A stretch of DNA of 64,000 nt from Papaver somniferum (taxonomy: Eukaryota; Streptophyta; Magnoliopsida; Ranunculales; Papaveraceae): assembly GCF_003573695.1 (NCBI RefSeq), contig NC_039363.1, positions 162,208,747 to 162,272,746 on the forward strand, in the 5' to 3' direction. Positions 49,587 through 60,500 of the stretch are shown here, piece by piece; position 1 is the stretch's first letter; every line of letters begins with the position of its first letter. The translations under genes were made by a program, and so were the position numbers. The notes under the pieces are model-generated. The model saw only the letters and a list, made by a program, of their open reading frames with translations, made no database searches and was not told the DNA's origin.

Positions 49587-52500
49587 TGTTGATGGTGGAT
49601 TTTCGACAAAGGCTAAAATCGTAAAATCATGATACTGCATGTTTCTGACACGGTTTCAGAAATGTATATGAAACTCATATTTTATGATTCGTGAACCATT
49701 TCACGATCTTTGACTGAGCGAACATCCTCTCAGAGTTATGGTGAATATGTTATTCGTAAAGCCTCTCAGCTGAGCTTTTCGACACTTTGCATATTTCATC
49801 AGCACCTCTACATAAAATCGAAATGATTGGGCGGCTCCTAGACATATTGCATGCTAATATAGACTATAGAGCGTTAACGTCTTCAGGACGTCGCGCTGTT
49901 TGTTCCCTGACTATGTAGAGAGAAGTGTATAAAATCTCTTAATGATTGGATGGCTCCTAGACATATTGCGTGCTAGTATAGAGCGCTAACGTCTTCAGGA
50001 TGTCATACTGTTCCCTGACTATACACGATAAATATTCAAAACGAGTATGATGGTTCCATCATCTCATACCTCGATTCTCGAATAAACTCTCTCCTAGACA
50101 TATTGCATGCTAGTATAGAGCAATTCATAGATAAACTCTAGCGTGACATTCATCAACCGAATTCCTAGAAAATAATCTATTTTATCTCATTACTCCATTC
50201 CATGGCTAATCCTCAGCTGGATTCCATGGATTAGTAATAGATACTCAATTTATTTTATTACTCTGTTTCATGACTGATTCTCATCTGAATTTCATGAATT
50301 TGTAATAAATACTCACTGATCGGGCATCTGGGCCACCACCGAGTAATCCCCGAGAAAATGGTGTAAGTGTACTTAGCAATAATGCACGAATGAGCACCCG
50401 AACGTAAGAACGAGCATTCAAAAAATATTGACAAACGAGGAAACCTATGCAAAATAGGGAAGGAAAATAATATTAATAAAATAATAAAGAGGCGTCTAAG
50501 GGACCAGGCCCGGTCGCGCGCCTCTTCCTTTTATTTTATCTTATTTTATTATTTTTCCTAATATCATGAAAACTCCTTCATTCGAGCAAACTTCCTCGTT
50601 TGAGCAAAACTCTTAGTTTCTCCATATTTTCCTTCAAACGATGAAAAAAATAATAAAAATAAGGAAGGGTGTCACGAGACCGGGCCTACTAGCTGGCGTG
50701 CCATGCCCTAGCCGTGGCCAGTCCCACACCCTATAATCCTTTATTTTATTATTATTATTGTTTCCTTCATCTAATGGAACTCCTTCGTTTGAGCAAAGCA
50801 CTGCTTTTTCCATGTTTTCTCAAATATTGCTCAAACTATCAAAAGGCCAAAAGTCAAATGGTCACATGACCGACTAGGCTTCTCGCGACAAATATGAAAA
50901 TATTATTATTTTAATATTTTCAAAATATTGGTCGCACGAGCAAAGTTCTACTTGCTCATTCGAGCATAATCGAGAGTTTCAGTTAAGATCAAACTCTTCT
51001 GAAAATCCGAAATATTGCTCAAATGCGCACCAGAAAATACCAAAATTCTCAGAATTCTGACACAAACAATATGGTGACACGGGAATGCCACCTTGACCGA
51101 CCAAGGTCGGCTTTCAGGCTTGCAGAAGCCGGTCCCACCTCCTATTAATGATTTTGACCTAATTAATCTTCTGCATTTCATGTTGGGTTCAAACTCTTTC
51201 CAACCAACTTGGAACTTGTTCAATCGACCACCAGCTGGTCCCACGACCACCAAGGGCCGGTTTCGCACCCCTTGGTCGGTCCATACTCTCTCCATAATTA
51301 GGTTTCACCACCTAATGCTCAGACGAGCACTATTTTAATAATGATTAAACGAGCATTTAATCATCCTTCCACCAACGGGCCTACAAAGTACTTTGGTGCA
51401 TGCTCACTCGAGCAACTGGGCGTTACATGGTCGGCCATCATCCCATGTAGCCGGTTCCTCTCTCACTTAGTGATTGATTTTCTAGTAAATCATCAATTCA
51501 CTACAAGAAACTTAATATATTGCAACACCCAATGGTTATGACATAAACCCCTACTAGTATCGCGATAACCTTTGTAGCAAGAAGTCTATTGCTGCATCCA
51601 ATCTTTATTGCTGCAGCAAGAGATTATACTTTTTTGCCACACTCTTTTCATATTGTTGCTACAGTTGTGTGGCAAAAGTTTCATTTTGCAGCAGTAAATT
51701 ATAGCTTTTAGCTGCAGCTGAAAAGTACTGTGGCTAAATCTTTTCTTTTGCAACACCTATATTGAAGGTGTGGCAATATATGGTGTAGCAATAGCTAGAT
51801 TTTCTTGTAGTGATTGATCAACAATCGATCAAAATTAGGGTTTTGAACTAAATGCTCTGCAAATCATAATTCTGAGCAAATTCAAGCACTAATAATTTTA
51901 TGTTGATCCAACAATCAACATTTTGATAATTATATAATATTCGGTCCAGATGCCAATATTTTAAATTAATATTTTATTTTATTTGGTCATACTACCAATA
52001 ATTGTTCAGACATGCAATATTTGCTCAGACGAGCAATATTTGCTCAGGCTATCAAAATTGATTCAACTATCAATATTCAATGATCCATCAAATGAGCAAT
52101 ATTTTATCAGACGGGACTAGTAATATTATCCAATTATCAATGTTTGATACTTCATTAATCGAGCAACATTCACTCAAGTGAGCAATATTTGCTCAGGCGA
52201 TCAATATTCACCATGTTGATTCAATTATCAACATGCATTTGAGAACTATATATATGTCCCAGCAGACATGTTCAATCCATGTATCATAGAGCATTCGTCT
52301 AATCAAGTCAACAACTGACTAATTAAATACACGTATGCCTTGCAGACTCCACAATCACGAGACATCAATCATGTCACATGGGAGGATATTAATTAGGGTT
52401 TTGGTCTGGCGACCTACGACGCGGGTGTTCATCCACGATGAGAAATGTGAGTAAGTCGTGCAAGCAGTTTAGGGAGTTAGCAAAATAGTAGGTGTACAAT

Positions 52501-53031
52501 CAACCAAGTCTCTGCACGACCTGGAACTGGTTTAACCACAATTTCCCACTTTCCCATTATTTCTTTCGAGCAAATATTATACTTACTGGAGATCAATGTG
52601 TTTATCATTCTGGCAATATAAATAAGTCTCTAAATCCATCATTAGAAAAACATAAGAATTCTCATCCGAGCAACCACTCTCAAGAATTTAATCAATCAAC
52701 CAGAACTTATTCGAACTCAACAGTTCACAGAAAACTTGCAAAAACCTTAAACACATCCACAATCCTCGATCATCATTGATCCCACACACTTCTCAGCTTC
52801 CCTCCTACAGATCAAACCTCTCCTCTCTTTGTGACCGAATTGACTCCGGAACAACCATTGTCTTGGTTTAGGCCGGAGTCCTACAGATTGATCTCTCGAA
52901 CTCAAAGCACTCCCGTGCAGTGCATCTGTTAAAAGCAGGTTTAAGCAGTTTGCTTGTTCGAGGAGTCCCCGTCCGCACGGTCGTCTCTTCACTTCCCTAA
53001 AAAACCAACAAATCGTTTTTCCCCATCTATA
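49587..53031 (+). mobile_element. Solo LTR of gypsy family T (about 3.1 kb plus a nested MITE)
   Basis: It begins TGTTGATGGTGGATTTTCGA and ends TTCCCCATCTATA, where a CA end has become TA. It matches element A's LTR over its length and is flanked by AATAG. There is no PBS after it, so this is a recombination-derived solo LTR. Three or four copies of a block around CTCCTAGACATATTGCRTGC with CTAACGTCTTCAGGA occur at 49831-50140. ORFs inside are not genes. Confidence 0.85.
51499..51812. mobile_element. CACTA-type MITE 2 nested in the solo LTR (314 bp)
   Basis: Ends CACTACAAGAAA and TTTCTTGTAGTG, flanked by ATT (51496-51498 and 51813-51815). Same family as 48983-49286. Its insertion is younger than the LTR. 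Confidence 0.9.
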
Positions 53032-53036
53032 AATAG
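53032..53036. repeat. Target site duplication AATAG (right) of solo LTR
   Basis: Copy of 49582-49586. Confidence 0.8.
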
Positions 53037-53586
53037 CATAGCCAAAATCTATCAATTAGCTAGGTCCTAGGACACTTGTCAGTTAGCTAGACAAAAATAA
53101 TACGTATCTCAATGCGATGTGTAATTTAGAATTTTAGAGAGATAGTAAAGTGTGAAGACCTCTCTCTCCTTGTCAGAAAAATTTAATTGAAAACATCCAA
53201 CGCTGAATGGTCCAACGAAAAGGTGATTTTTTTTGTGCTGAACCATTCAGCGTAACTATCTCGCTACTACTTCAAGTGCGAGCAAATGCTAGGAGAGAGA
53301 ACTAGTGTTAACAAATAGACAACACCTTTTTTTTGAACTGTAATACTTTTTGGCTAATCTAACAGTTCAATCTATCCCATAGGACTTAGCCTAAGTGCAA
53401 TTCCTATGGCAATCAACAAACCCGCAGGTGGGTGGAGAAAAAACGCCAACGGTAAAAACCTAACAGCTCTTTTCTCAACGGCTATAACTTTTATAAATTC
53501 CTGAATTTGAACTCATTTTTACTCACACCACTACACTCTCTTCTTCTTCTAAATTCATTTTCACTCATCACATCCTTCATTTAAAT
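53037..53586 (+). promoter_or_regulatory. Upstream region of the PMD gene relic
   Basis: Non-coding. A TATA-like TTATAAATTCC lies near 53490, followed by a CT-rich leader (ACTCTCTTCTTCTTCT) that ends at the first gene-start-like ATG at 53617. Promoter function is inference. Confidence 0.4.
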
Positions 53587-53953
53587 TATTCTAAACAAAA
53601 TATATTGCTATAAAAATGAGCAATCTGGTAAGAGAAGTCGTCAATAATTGTAGGCACAAAAGAGATGGAAAACATGAGCCAATACTGAGGCCTGCCACAA
53701 ATGTAGATTATACTCAGAATCGTGAAGCAGAGTTTTCTTCGCCGAATGTCGTAGATGCTCCTTCACTTTAATTCTTATAAACAAAATATTGCTACAAAAA
53801 TGAGCAATATGGTAAGAAAGGTCGTCAATAATTGTAGGCACAAAAGAGACTGAAAACATGAGCCAATACCGAGACCTTCCACAAATGTAGACTATACTCA
53901 GAATCGTGGAGCAGAGTTCGCTTCGCCGAATATCGTTGCCGCTCCATCATTAG
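53587..53953 (+). repeat. Tandem duplication of a 184-bp gene-start segment
   Basis: 53587-53770 and 53771-53953 are diverged direct copies. Each contains AAAATGAGCAATMTGGTAAGA and CACAAAAGAGA blocks and ends with TTCGCCGAAT. The duplication places two start-like ATGs (53617 and 53801) before the PMD relic. Confidence 0.8.
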
Positions 53954-55333
53954 TTGAAGGTCATGTGTCGGGGCATCAGGAGCGGTCTGATTGTTATTAT
54001 AAAATGAGAGGTGAATTTCAAGACTTAATAGCCATTTATAATGGTCTATCCCCTCGAGTTCAAGAAAGAGTTGACAGATATCCACGGCGTGCATCTTATC
54101 GTGTGAAGGCTCGAAAACACAACAATAAAATTGCGAGAGTATTAAGAGAAATGTGGTGGCCAACAACGAGCACGTTCCATTTTATGGATTTTGAAATTGG
54201 TAAATTTTTTAACATAAATTAAATTTTATTTTTAAATTTAGTTATAGTTGATATTAACCATAAAATAAACACCCTTGATTTAATATTGTTTATTTAAGCA
54301 ATTATTAAATAATCATTTTTTTAAATTATAGTTGATATTATTCTTGTAATAGGAATTACGCCCCATGATTTGTATTTCATTTGTGGGATTCCAAGTGAAG
54401 TGGGAGAGCCTGTACCATACAACCAAAACAAATGAGTGTCGTATGACAAATGTTGGACGCTCCTTCCCTCGTCTTTAGAATCAGAAATACGTGTAGATCA
54501 TAAACATTTGAAAGGAGGTGGCATTGTTCAGCGTTGAAGAAATTCCTCCGAAATAAGGGAAACTCAACAAATGTAGCTGAATATCCTGATCTCGAAAGTG
54601 TGTTTATTTTATGGTTAATGGGTCAGATGTTCTTTCCAAACTCAACTATTGTTGCTCATATTGGTTGGCTTGAAACGTTAGAAGATCTTGAAAAAGCACC
54701 ACATTATGATTGGGGGTCTGCAATTTTAGCCGAAATGTACAGTAGGCTGGATCAAGCGTCCATAGATATACTTAACTTCACTGGTTTCTGGGACATCGAA
54801 GAGGTAAATATCTAAAGTATTATTTTTAAATTTAAAGAATTTTTACGAACAAATGTAGATAATATTAAATACTAAATTATGGAGTAATTTGCAGCATTGG
54901 CGGTATACCTACTTCCGTGTTGGTAAACCAATTCTTAAAGACAATACCCGTAGACTTCCAATTATAGACATGTACGGCACGAGAAACTGGGCGAAGGACA
55001 TTGGGAGCTACACCACAGTTTTCGTTTTTTTTCCAAAGGTATCAACAGATGACTCAGAACCATAGGAACGTTGTTGTTCACCCTTACGTTGATTTTCCTG
55101 AGTATCATGATCGAGATGTAGAAACTATTCTTGATTATTCTCTCCGTAGAGTTATTTTTTACACTCCAGAATTGGACAAAAGGCTGGGAGAAAGACTAAT
55201 GTACCAATTACGTGGGATTTATGCAATTGCAATTAACCCTCCACAACAGATGCAAACCTCCGCATCATATTTTGATCGAGAGAGAAGGACGATGTGGGTA
55301 AGGTGTGGATTAAACACAAAAGGTGGATACTAA
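53801..55333 (+). pseudogene. Plant mobile domain (PMD) gene relic
   Basis: PMD proteins include MAIN/MAIL1, which act in silencing and genome stability, and many transposon-borne copies. Exon 1 ends at about 54199 (LREMWWPTTSTFHFMDFEIG). Exon 2 starts near 54353 (ITPHDLYFICGIPSEVGEPV) and, after a stop at 54433 and a frameshift near 54530, runs to 54804 (VFILWLMGQMFFPNSTIVAH, HYDWGSAILAEMYSRL). Exon 3, from about 54895, holds HWRYTYFRVGKP, then after a frameshift at the T run near 55020, HPYVDFPEYH and LDKRLGERLMYQLRG. These follow the PMD order. Intron borders are GT-AG. Stops and frameshifts make it a pseudogene. It lies between two unrelated LTR insertions. Confidence 0.65.
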
Positions 55334-55400
55334 TGAATCGCAGGAGAAAGAATTTTTCACTCGGGAAGACCTCAAATCTTGAAGAGAATTGAAATGCCAG
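55334..55400 (+). other. Possible short gag-like fragment
   Basis: FFTREDLKS resembles FITREDFERILK of element A's gag (13350-13390), and the DNA shares ACTCGGGAAGA and ATCTTGAAGA. At 67 bp this may be chance. If real, the minus-strand LTR at 55401 inserted into, or recombined with, another family T copy. Confidence 0.3.
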
Positions 55401-57116
55401 TGTAGATGGGGAAAAAAGATTTGCTGGTTTTTTAGGGAATTGAAGAGATGAGTGTGTTGTCGAGACTCCTCAACCGAGAAAACTGTTCAACCTTACACAG
55501 ATGCACTGCAAAGGGAGTGCTTAGATTAGAGAGATCAATCTGTAGGACTCCGGCCTAAACCAAGTCAATGGCCGTTCCAGAGTCAATTCGGTCGCAAAGA
55601 GGGAGATGGGTCGATCTGTAGGATGGAAGCTGACAACTGTGTGGGATCAATGATGATCAAGGATTGTGGATGTGTTGAAGGTTTCTGCAATTTCTGTGAA
55701 CTGATGAGTTCGAATAAGTTCTAGGATATTGATGAATTCTTGAGAGTAATTGCTCGAGAAATTCTGTGTAGACGAATGTTGATGTCAATCACGGATTCAG
55801 AGACTTATTTATATTGTCAGAATGGTAAAACCTTGATCCCTGTAAGTGTGACGGTTTCTTGAATGAAAGAGTGGGGAAGTGGGAAATCGTGGTGAAACCA
55901 GTTCCAGGTCGTGCAAAGACTTGGTTAACCGTTCACCCACTACTTTGCTAACTCCTTCAACCGTTTGCACGACTTACTCAGAAAATAACAAAAATAAGAA
56001 AAAATAATGGAAGAGGCATGAGAACGGCCGGCCGGCCGGTGGGCCCGGCCTATGGACGCCTCTTTATTATTTTTATGTTATTATTTTCTCTCTCCTATTT
56101 TGTGTAGAATTCCTCGTTTGTCCATATTTTCAAATGCTCGTTCGTGCATTTGGGTGCCCGTTCGTGCATCATTGTTGAGTACACTTGCACCATTTTATGG
56201 GGCTTACTCAGTGATATTCCAGATGCCCGATTGTTGAGTAATTATTACTAATTTATGAAATTCAGTAGAGAATGATTCATGAAACTGAGTAATAAAAGTG
56301 AGTAGTTATTTATTATTAATCCATAGGATCAGCTGTGGATTCGACCATGAATTCAGAATAATAAAACGAGTATTACCATTCCATGGGGTCGTGGATTCGA
56401 CCATAAAATCAAAGTAATGAAAGTAGTTACTACCATTCCATGAGATCAGCCGTGGATTCGATCATGAAACCGGAGTAATGAGATTATCCATTACCATTCC
56501 ATGAGATCAGCCGTGGATTCGATCATGAAATCGGACTAATGAGATAAAAATAGATTATCTTCTAGGAATTCAGCGGTGAATGTCACGGTATAATTAATCT
56601 ATTGCAGAAGGGATATTAGCCAGTTAAAGCGTCATATCCGTTCTGAAAGGTGCATAGCCAGGAAACAACGAGTGTTTTCGAAGTCCTGAAGGCGTTATTG
56701 CTCTCAATCTTATGGAGAACCGCCTGGATCTATACACGGTCTCTCTACATAGTCATGTAACAGTAAGTGTCACCGACGTCCTGAAGGCGTTATTGCTCTC
56801 AATTTTACGGAGAACCGCCCAATCGTTCTTCTATGTAGAGGTGGGTCTCTCTCATGTAGTCAGGGAACAGTGAATATCACCGAAGTCCTAAAGGCGTTAA
56901 GTCCTCAATCATACGGAGAACCACCCAATTATGTTATTCTACATAGAGGTCATGATGAAATGCGAGGTATCGAACGCCCATCTAGTGGAGGCCTTTCGAG
57001 AAACATATTCATCATGGCTCATAAAATATGAATCGTCACATGCCTGAAGCCGTGTCAGAAACATGCAGTATCATGATTTTACGATTTTGACCTTTGTTGA
57101 AAATCCACCATCAACA
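55401..57116 (-). mobile_element. 3' LTR of gypsy element C (family T, short form, 1716 bp)
   Basis: On the minus strand it begins TGTTGATGGTGGATTTTCAA at 57116 and ends CCCCATCTACA at 55401. A polypurine tract precedes it at 57117-57130, so it is a 3' LTR of a minus-strand element. It lacks about 1.5 kb present in the long LTRs; the gap corresponds to about 50545-52445. It has several ATGAGATCAGCCGTGGATTC and GTCCTGAAGGCGTTATTG repeat units. Confidence 0.85.
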
Positions 57117-57130
57117 TTAAGTCCCCTGCT
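57117..57130 (-). other. Polypurine tract of element C
   Basis: The minus strand reads AAGCAGGGGACTTAA before the LTR, the same as in element A (18749-18762). Confidence 0.75.
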
Positions 57131-57436
57131 TAGTGAGGGACAATCATGTTCCACAGTAAGCATTAGATGGTGATTTTTGGTCGACGAGATCAGTGGTTTA
57201 ACTCAGTTGTACAAAGGTATATTCAGAATCCTCGATTTGCTCAAATGGTGTCATGTACGAGCAAATGTTCGAGTGAGGATCCTGATAGTATGATAGAGTG
57301 TCATCCCCTGAGCATGGAGGAATGAAGCACTGCTGATTTGGATGCCCGGAGGCTTAGTTCTGGTCAGTTTAGGATTTATGGGTCCGAGCCTAAAAAAGGA
57401 AACCCATGTTTTATTAGGTTTTGGAAATAAAATTGT

Positions 57437-57444
57437 TATAAAAG
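57437..57444 (+). promoter_or_regulatory. Antisense TATA box inside element C
   Basis: TATAAAAG in the context ATTGTTATAAAAGGGAAGAGACC, about 320 bp inside the LTR and pointing away from it. A CT-rich leader follows (57470-57600) with GCCGCCGG|GTAATCC-like donor candidates. It would drive transcription opposite to the retrotransposon's own genes. Confidence 0.55.
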
Positions 57445-57549
57445 GGAAGAGACCCTAATTTTTTTTTTTTTTCTCCTAAGCTGACCGACCACTCTCTTTC
57501 TCTTCTTCACGAGCAGGAAGAAAAAAATTTGTTTGCCGGAGCCCCGATC

Positions 57550-58486
57550 GCCGCCGGTAATCCACCCACCACCGGCTAACTTCCGGCGCCGTCGGGTCAG
57601 TTCTTTTTTTTTTTTTACTGTGAGTTCATGAACTTTCCATGAGTTGTTCCAAAACAAAATTCCATGTGTGCATGTATGCATAAGTTTTATGAAATTCGTT
57701 TGTTTTTTGAAAATATGTATGTCCGTTCGTTCGATAGTTTAAGAAACAAGCAATAATCCTTAATATGAAAGAGATACATATATTATTGAATAGACATGAT
57801 TTAGTTGCAGTAGATAAGATTTTGTTTATGAAGTTCTATGAAAATCCAATTTTTTTTTTTCAAAGCATAAACTTTCACACAAATACCTTTAGGAATCGTA
57901 TGCTCGTTTGTACTAGAAGTAATAAATAATGATCCTTAGAGTTAGAGGAATTTTTGAAAAGACCTGTAGTCCATGATAAAATTTATTTGTGAACTTTCAA
58001 AATTTTATTTGGAATATGTAGACCTTTACAAAAATAGAAAAGTCCCTCGTTTCATAGACGAATGCTCGCTTGAGCAAAAAAGTTTCTTTAAAAATAAATA
58101 AATTTAATTACGTAACTTATTCACGTTTTCTTTAAAAAAAAAAAATCAAATTTTGATTTATGAAAATTGTTGAAAGCAAACAGTATTTTTATGAGTTCGT
58201 AGTACATATATGAGTTTGGTGATTTTATAATGTATGTACACGTAAAAAATCAGTGAAAATTCACATGGAAGGTTATGTGAATCATTTATGGTTTTGTGGG
58301 AAGTCGGGTGTTTGACTTTGAATATTTGCTCGTATTTGCTGGTTTGAAGAAACGAGCAAGTTTTCAGAGTTTTACGTTGTTATCACTAAGTTCGTGAAAC
58401 GTAAATAATAGGTAAGAGTTGAGGATTACCATTTTTGTTATGAATTCGATATTAACATATCTGTAACTGTGCGCTTCTGGTTCCAG
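57550..58486 (+). other. Probable long leader intron of the antisense gene
   Basis: This AT-rich, T-rich sequence ends in a good acceptor, TTCTGGTTCCAG, at 58486. Its equivalent in element A (17770-18480, minus strand) is recognisable along most of its length. The donor is uncertain. Confidence 0.45.
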
Positions 58487-58489
58487 ATA

Positions 58490-59056
58490 ATGGTGACTTC
58501 CAGCAGTAGTGATTATGATTATTCCTCTAGATCTTCTGACGAGGATTCCAAAGTTCCAGAGACGAAGATTTCTGCAGCAGAATCTCGCGCCAAGATGGAC
58601 CAATCATTGAAGAAAGCTAAGGAACCCATAAACGGCATGTCTCTTGATCAACTGAAGACTGCCCGTGATAGATTCTCGAAGAGGATGCCCGAGGATGAGA
58701 TAGTAGCTGAGTACCGGGAGAAGAGATTTCGAATTCAGCGCAGACGGTTAGCCTCCGAGGAGAAGCTTCTCTTTCGTCCTGATGGTGTAGCTTCGGATTC
58801 AGACGCTGAAGAAGAAGAACCTGTATGGGAGCCAAGGGAACGCAAAATTAAGCCACACCGGCTTACCAGGGAGATTGGACGATTAGTTGAGGCTGATCTT
58901 GAAGTTGAACGCAAATAAGAAGAGTACTGGGACGCAATGTACAACGATCCTGATGAGAGAGAGGAATTTGGTGACGATTCTAACAGTGATTCTGAGGAAG
59001 AGCTTGAAGAGGATTCCACGGAAGACGATGATGGTGATGACGAGTCCGACGATTAG
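58490..59056 (+). pseudogene. Antisense acidic charged protein of gypsy family T (one in-frame stop)
   Basis: ATG at 58490 lies three bases after a splice acceptor. The frame runs 188 codons to TAG at 59054-59056, with one TAA at 58916. Before the stop are a serine-rich start (SSSSDYDYSSRSSDEDS), a helical charged middle (MSLDQLKTARDRFSKRMPED, YREKRFRIQRRRLASEEKLL) and WEPRERKIKPHRLTREIGRL. After it comes an acidic tail (NSDSEEELEEDSTEDDDGDD). It may be a nuclear or chromatin protein, but I recognise no named domain. The gene is antisense to element C and has a relic in element A at the same place. Antisense ORFs are known in some Tat-type elements such as Grande. Confidence 0.6.
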
Positions 59057-59557
59057 TCGCGAATTTTCTGAGATTATTTACTTTCTGTTGAAGTTGGCAT
59101 TATCTCCTTATTTGAGTAGTTTGACCGTAAAGATATTTGGAGATTGTTATTTATTTATTCATTGAACAATCCCTTATCACATCCTCTATCCAGTTCTCTT
59201 CATGCCTTCAATTGAACGATTCCATATCCTCGTGTATGAAAATTAGTCGTGATCTTCGGAAGTATGAATGTACAAGAAAACTAAGGAAACGTGATTTTCA
59301 CAAAACCTGTTCTTAGTCAAAGTATCGACTAGTTGAACTCTTAGTCCCCAGTATTGTCGCTCTTCTAGTTTATCACATAATCCTATTTGAGATCCTCTCA
59401 GTAGAAAACGCAACTGATTTGACCATTCATAGAAGATAAATATCCATCTTCTTAAGTTTTGACTTTGAAAACTTAGGGTTTCATACTTATACAACACATC
59501 TTCTTCGGTTGTACATTATCAGAAGAAATTTTGATCATAATCATACCTCTCATCATC
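59057..59557 (+). other. Non-coding spacer between antisense genes
   Basis: AT-rich; TTATTTATTTATTC near 59145 could be the 3' end of the first antisense gene. The last 60 bp resemble a leader for the next gene. Confidence 0.35.
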
Positions 59558-60500
59558 ATGTCTGGTAGCAGTGCTTCTTCTTGAAATGAATCCTTGGAGA
59601 AGCACGGAGTTGGGACGTCCATCTTGGTAGGCAACATGCTTTCCTTATTTCCATGTAATCAAAAAGTTTAATCAGAGAAAGTGATTTGTTGCAGGAAAAT
59701 CACGGGAATGAACTCTGTTCAAGACCTAAGCGTACTGTTAGAGCTCCCGCTCGTTATAGGCTTGCTCGTGCCGAAGCTGGGACATCGGTAAGTCCCGGAC
59801 CGAAACTTCCCTCTGATCAAGTGTTTATATAAATTTTCTGAAGTTGAATATTTCATCGTTCCAGGTTGACGTTCATGTTGTTGTCGAAGTTAGGAAGAAG
59901 AAAGATGTGAAGTCCGTGGTGATTGCAGCTGATGGTGATGGTGCAAACCATGAGAACTCAGAGGATTTTGTAGCCGCCGATTCTAGGGTCTCTGTTCGTG
60001 AATATCCAGCAGCCGGACTCCCGTTCGATACTACCATGGCTAATGTTTTCCTAGACAATCAAATGGTTGGTGGTTTCATCGTCCCTAAATGTTATGCATC
60101 TCTTTACACCAAGATCTGGAAGAGGTATGGGCATATTGCTACTACCGAAGTATGGAGAGGTTTTCCACCAACTCTATTAACCACAGTTGCTGAATTATTG
60201 CATGTTATCGATGAAATGAACAAGATAAACTTGCGAGATGTCAAGAATGAAGAGTTGCACAGATGGGATGATATGATCTCGAATTATGAGGTCTTGCGAT
60301 TCAACATAAGTTGGCTCCGTCGTAGACTCGAGATCATCAAGGTTGACAGGGCGACAACTGCTGCAAACATGATTTCTGCTACATCTGCTATCATAGAAGA
60401 GGAGAAGGCACTTGCTCTGGAATCGGCAAGAGTTGAGAAAGCTGTTGTGACTACTCGTTTTCCCGTAGTCTACGTAATGTATACAGCTCAGAGGATCTAA
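59558..60500 (+). pseudogene. PEARLI4-like spliced gene, one in-frame stop
   Basis: Three exons with phase-0 GT-AG introns: 59558-59626, 59695-59787 and 59865-60500. Exon 1 (MSGSSASS, then a TGA at codon 9, then NESLEKHGVG) suggests a nonsense mutation. Exon 2 is basic (RPKRTVRAPARYRLARAEAG). Exon 3 holds VGGFIVPKCYASLYTKIWKR, YGHIATTEVW and FNISWLRRRLEIIK, resembling the C-terminal domain of the plant phospholipase-like PEARLI4 group, whose biochemical role is unclear. The last residues, from about 60465 (PVVYVMYTAQRI), look non-homologous and may come from a later insertion at about 60470. Same strand and style as the neighbouring antisense gene. Confidence 0.5.

Noticed and set aside
49587..57116. 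The LTRs at 49587 and 55401 as a pair bounding one element that contains the PMD gene
   Set aside because: They point in opposite directions, the first has its own TSD (AATAG on both sides), and the second has a PPT on its outer side.
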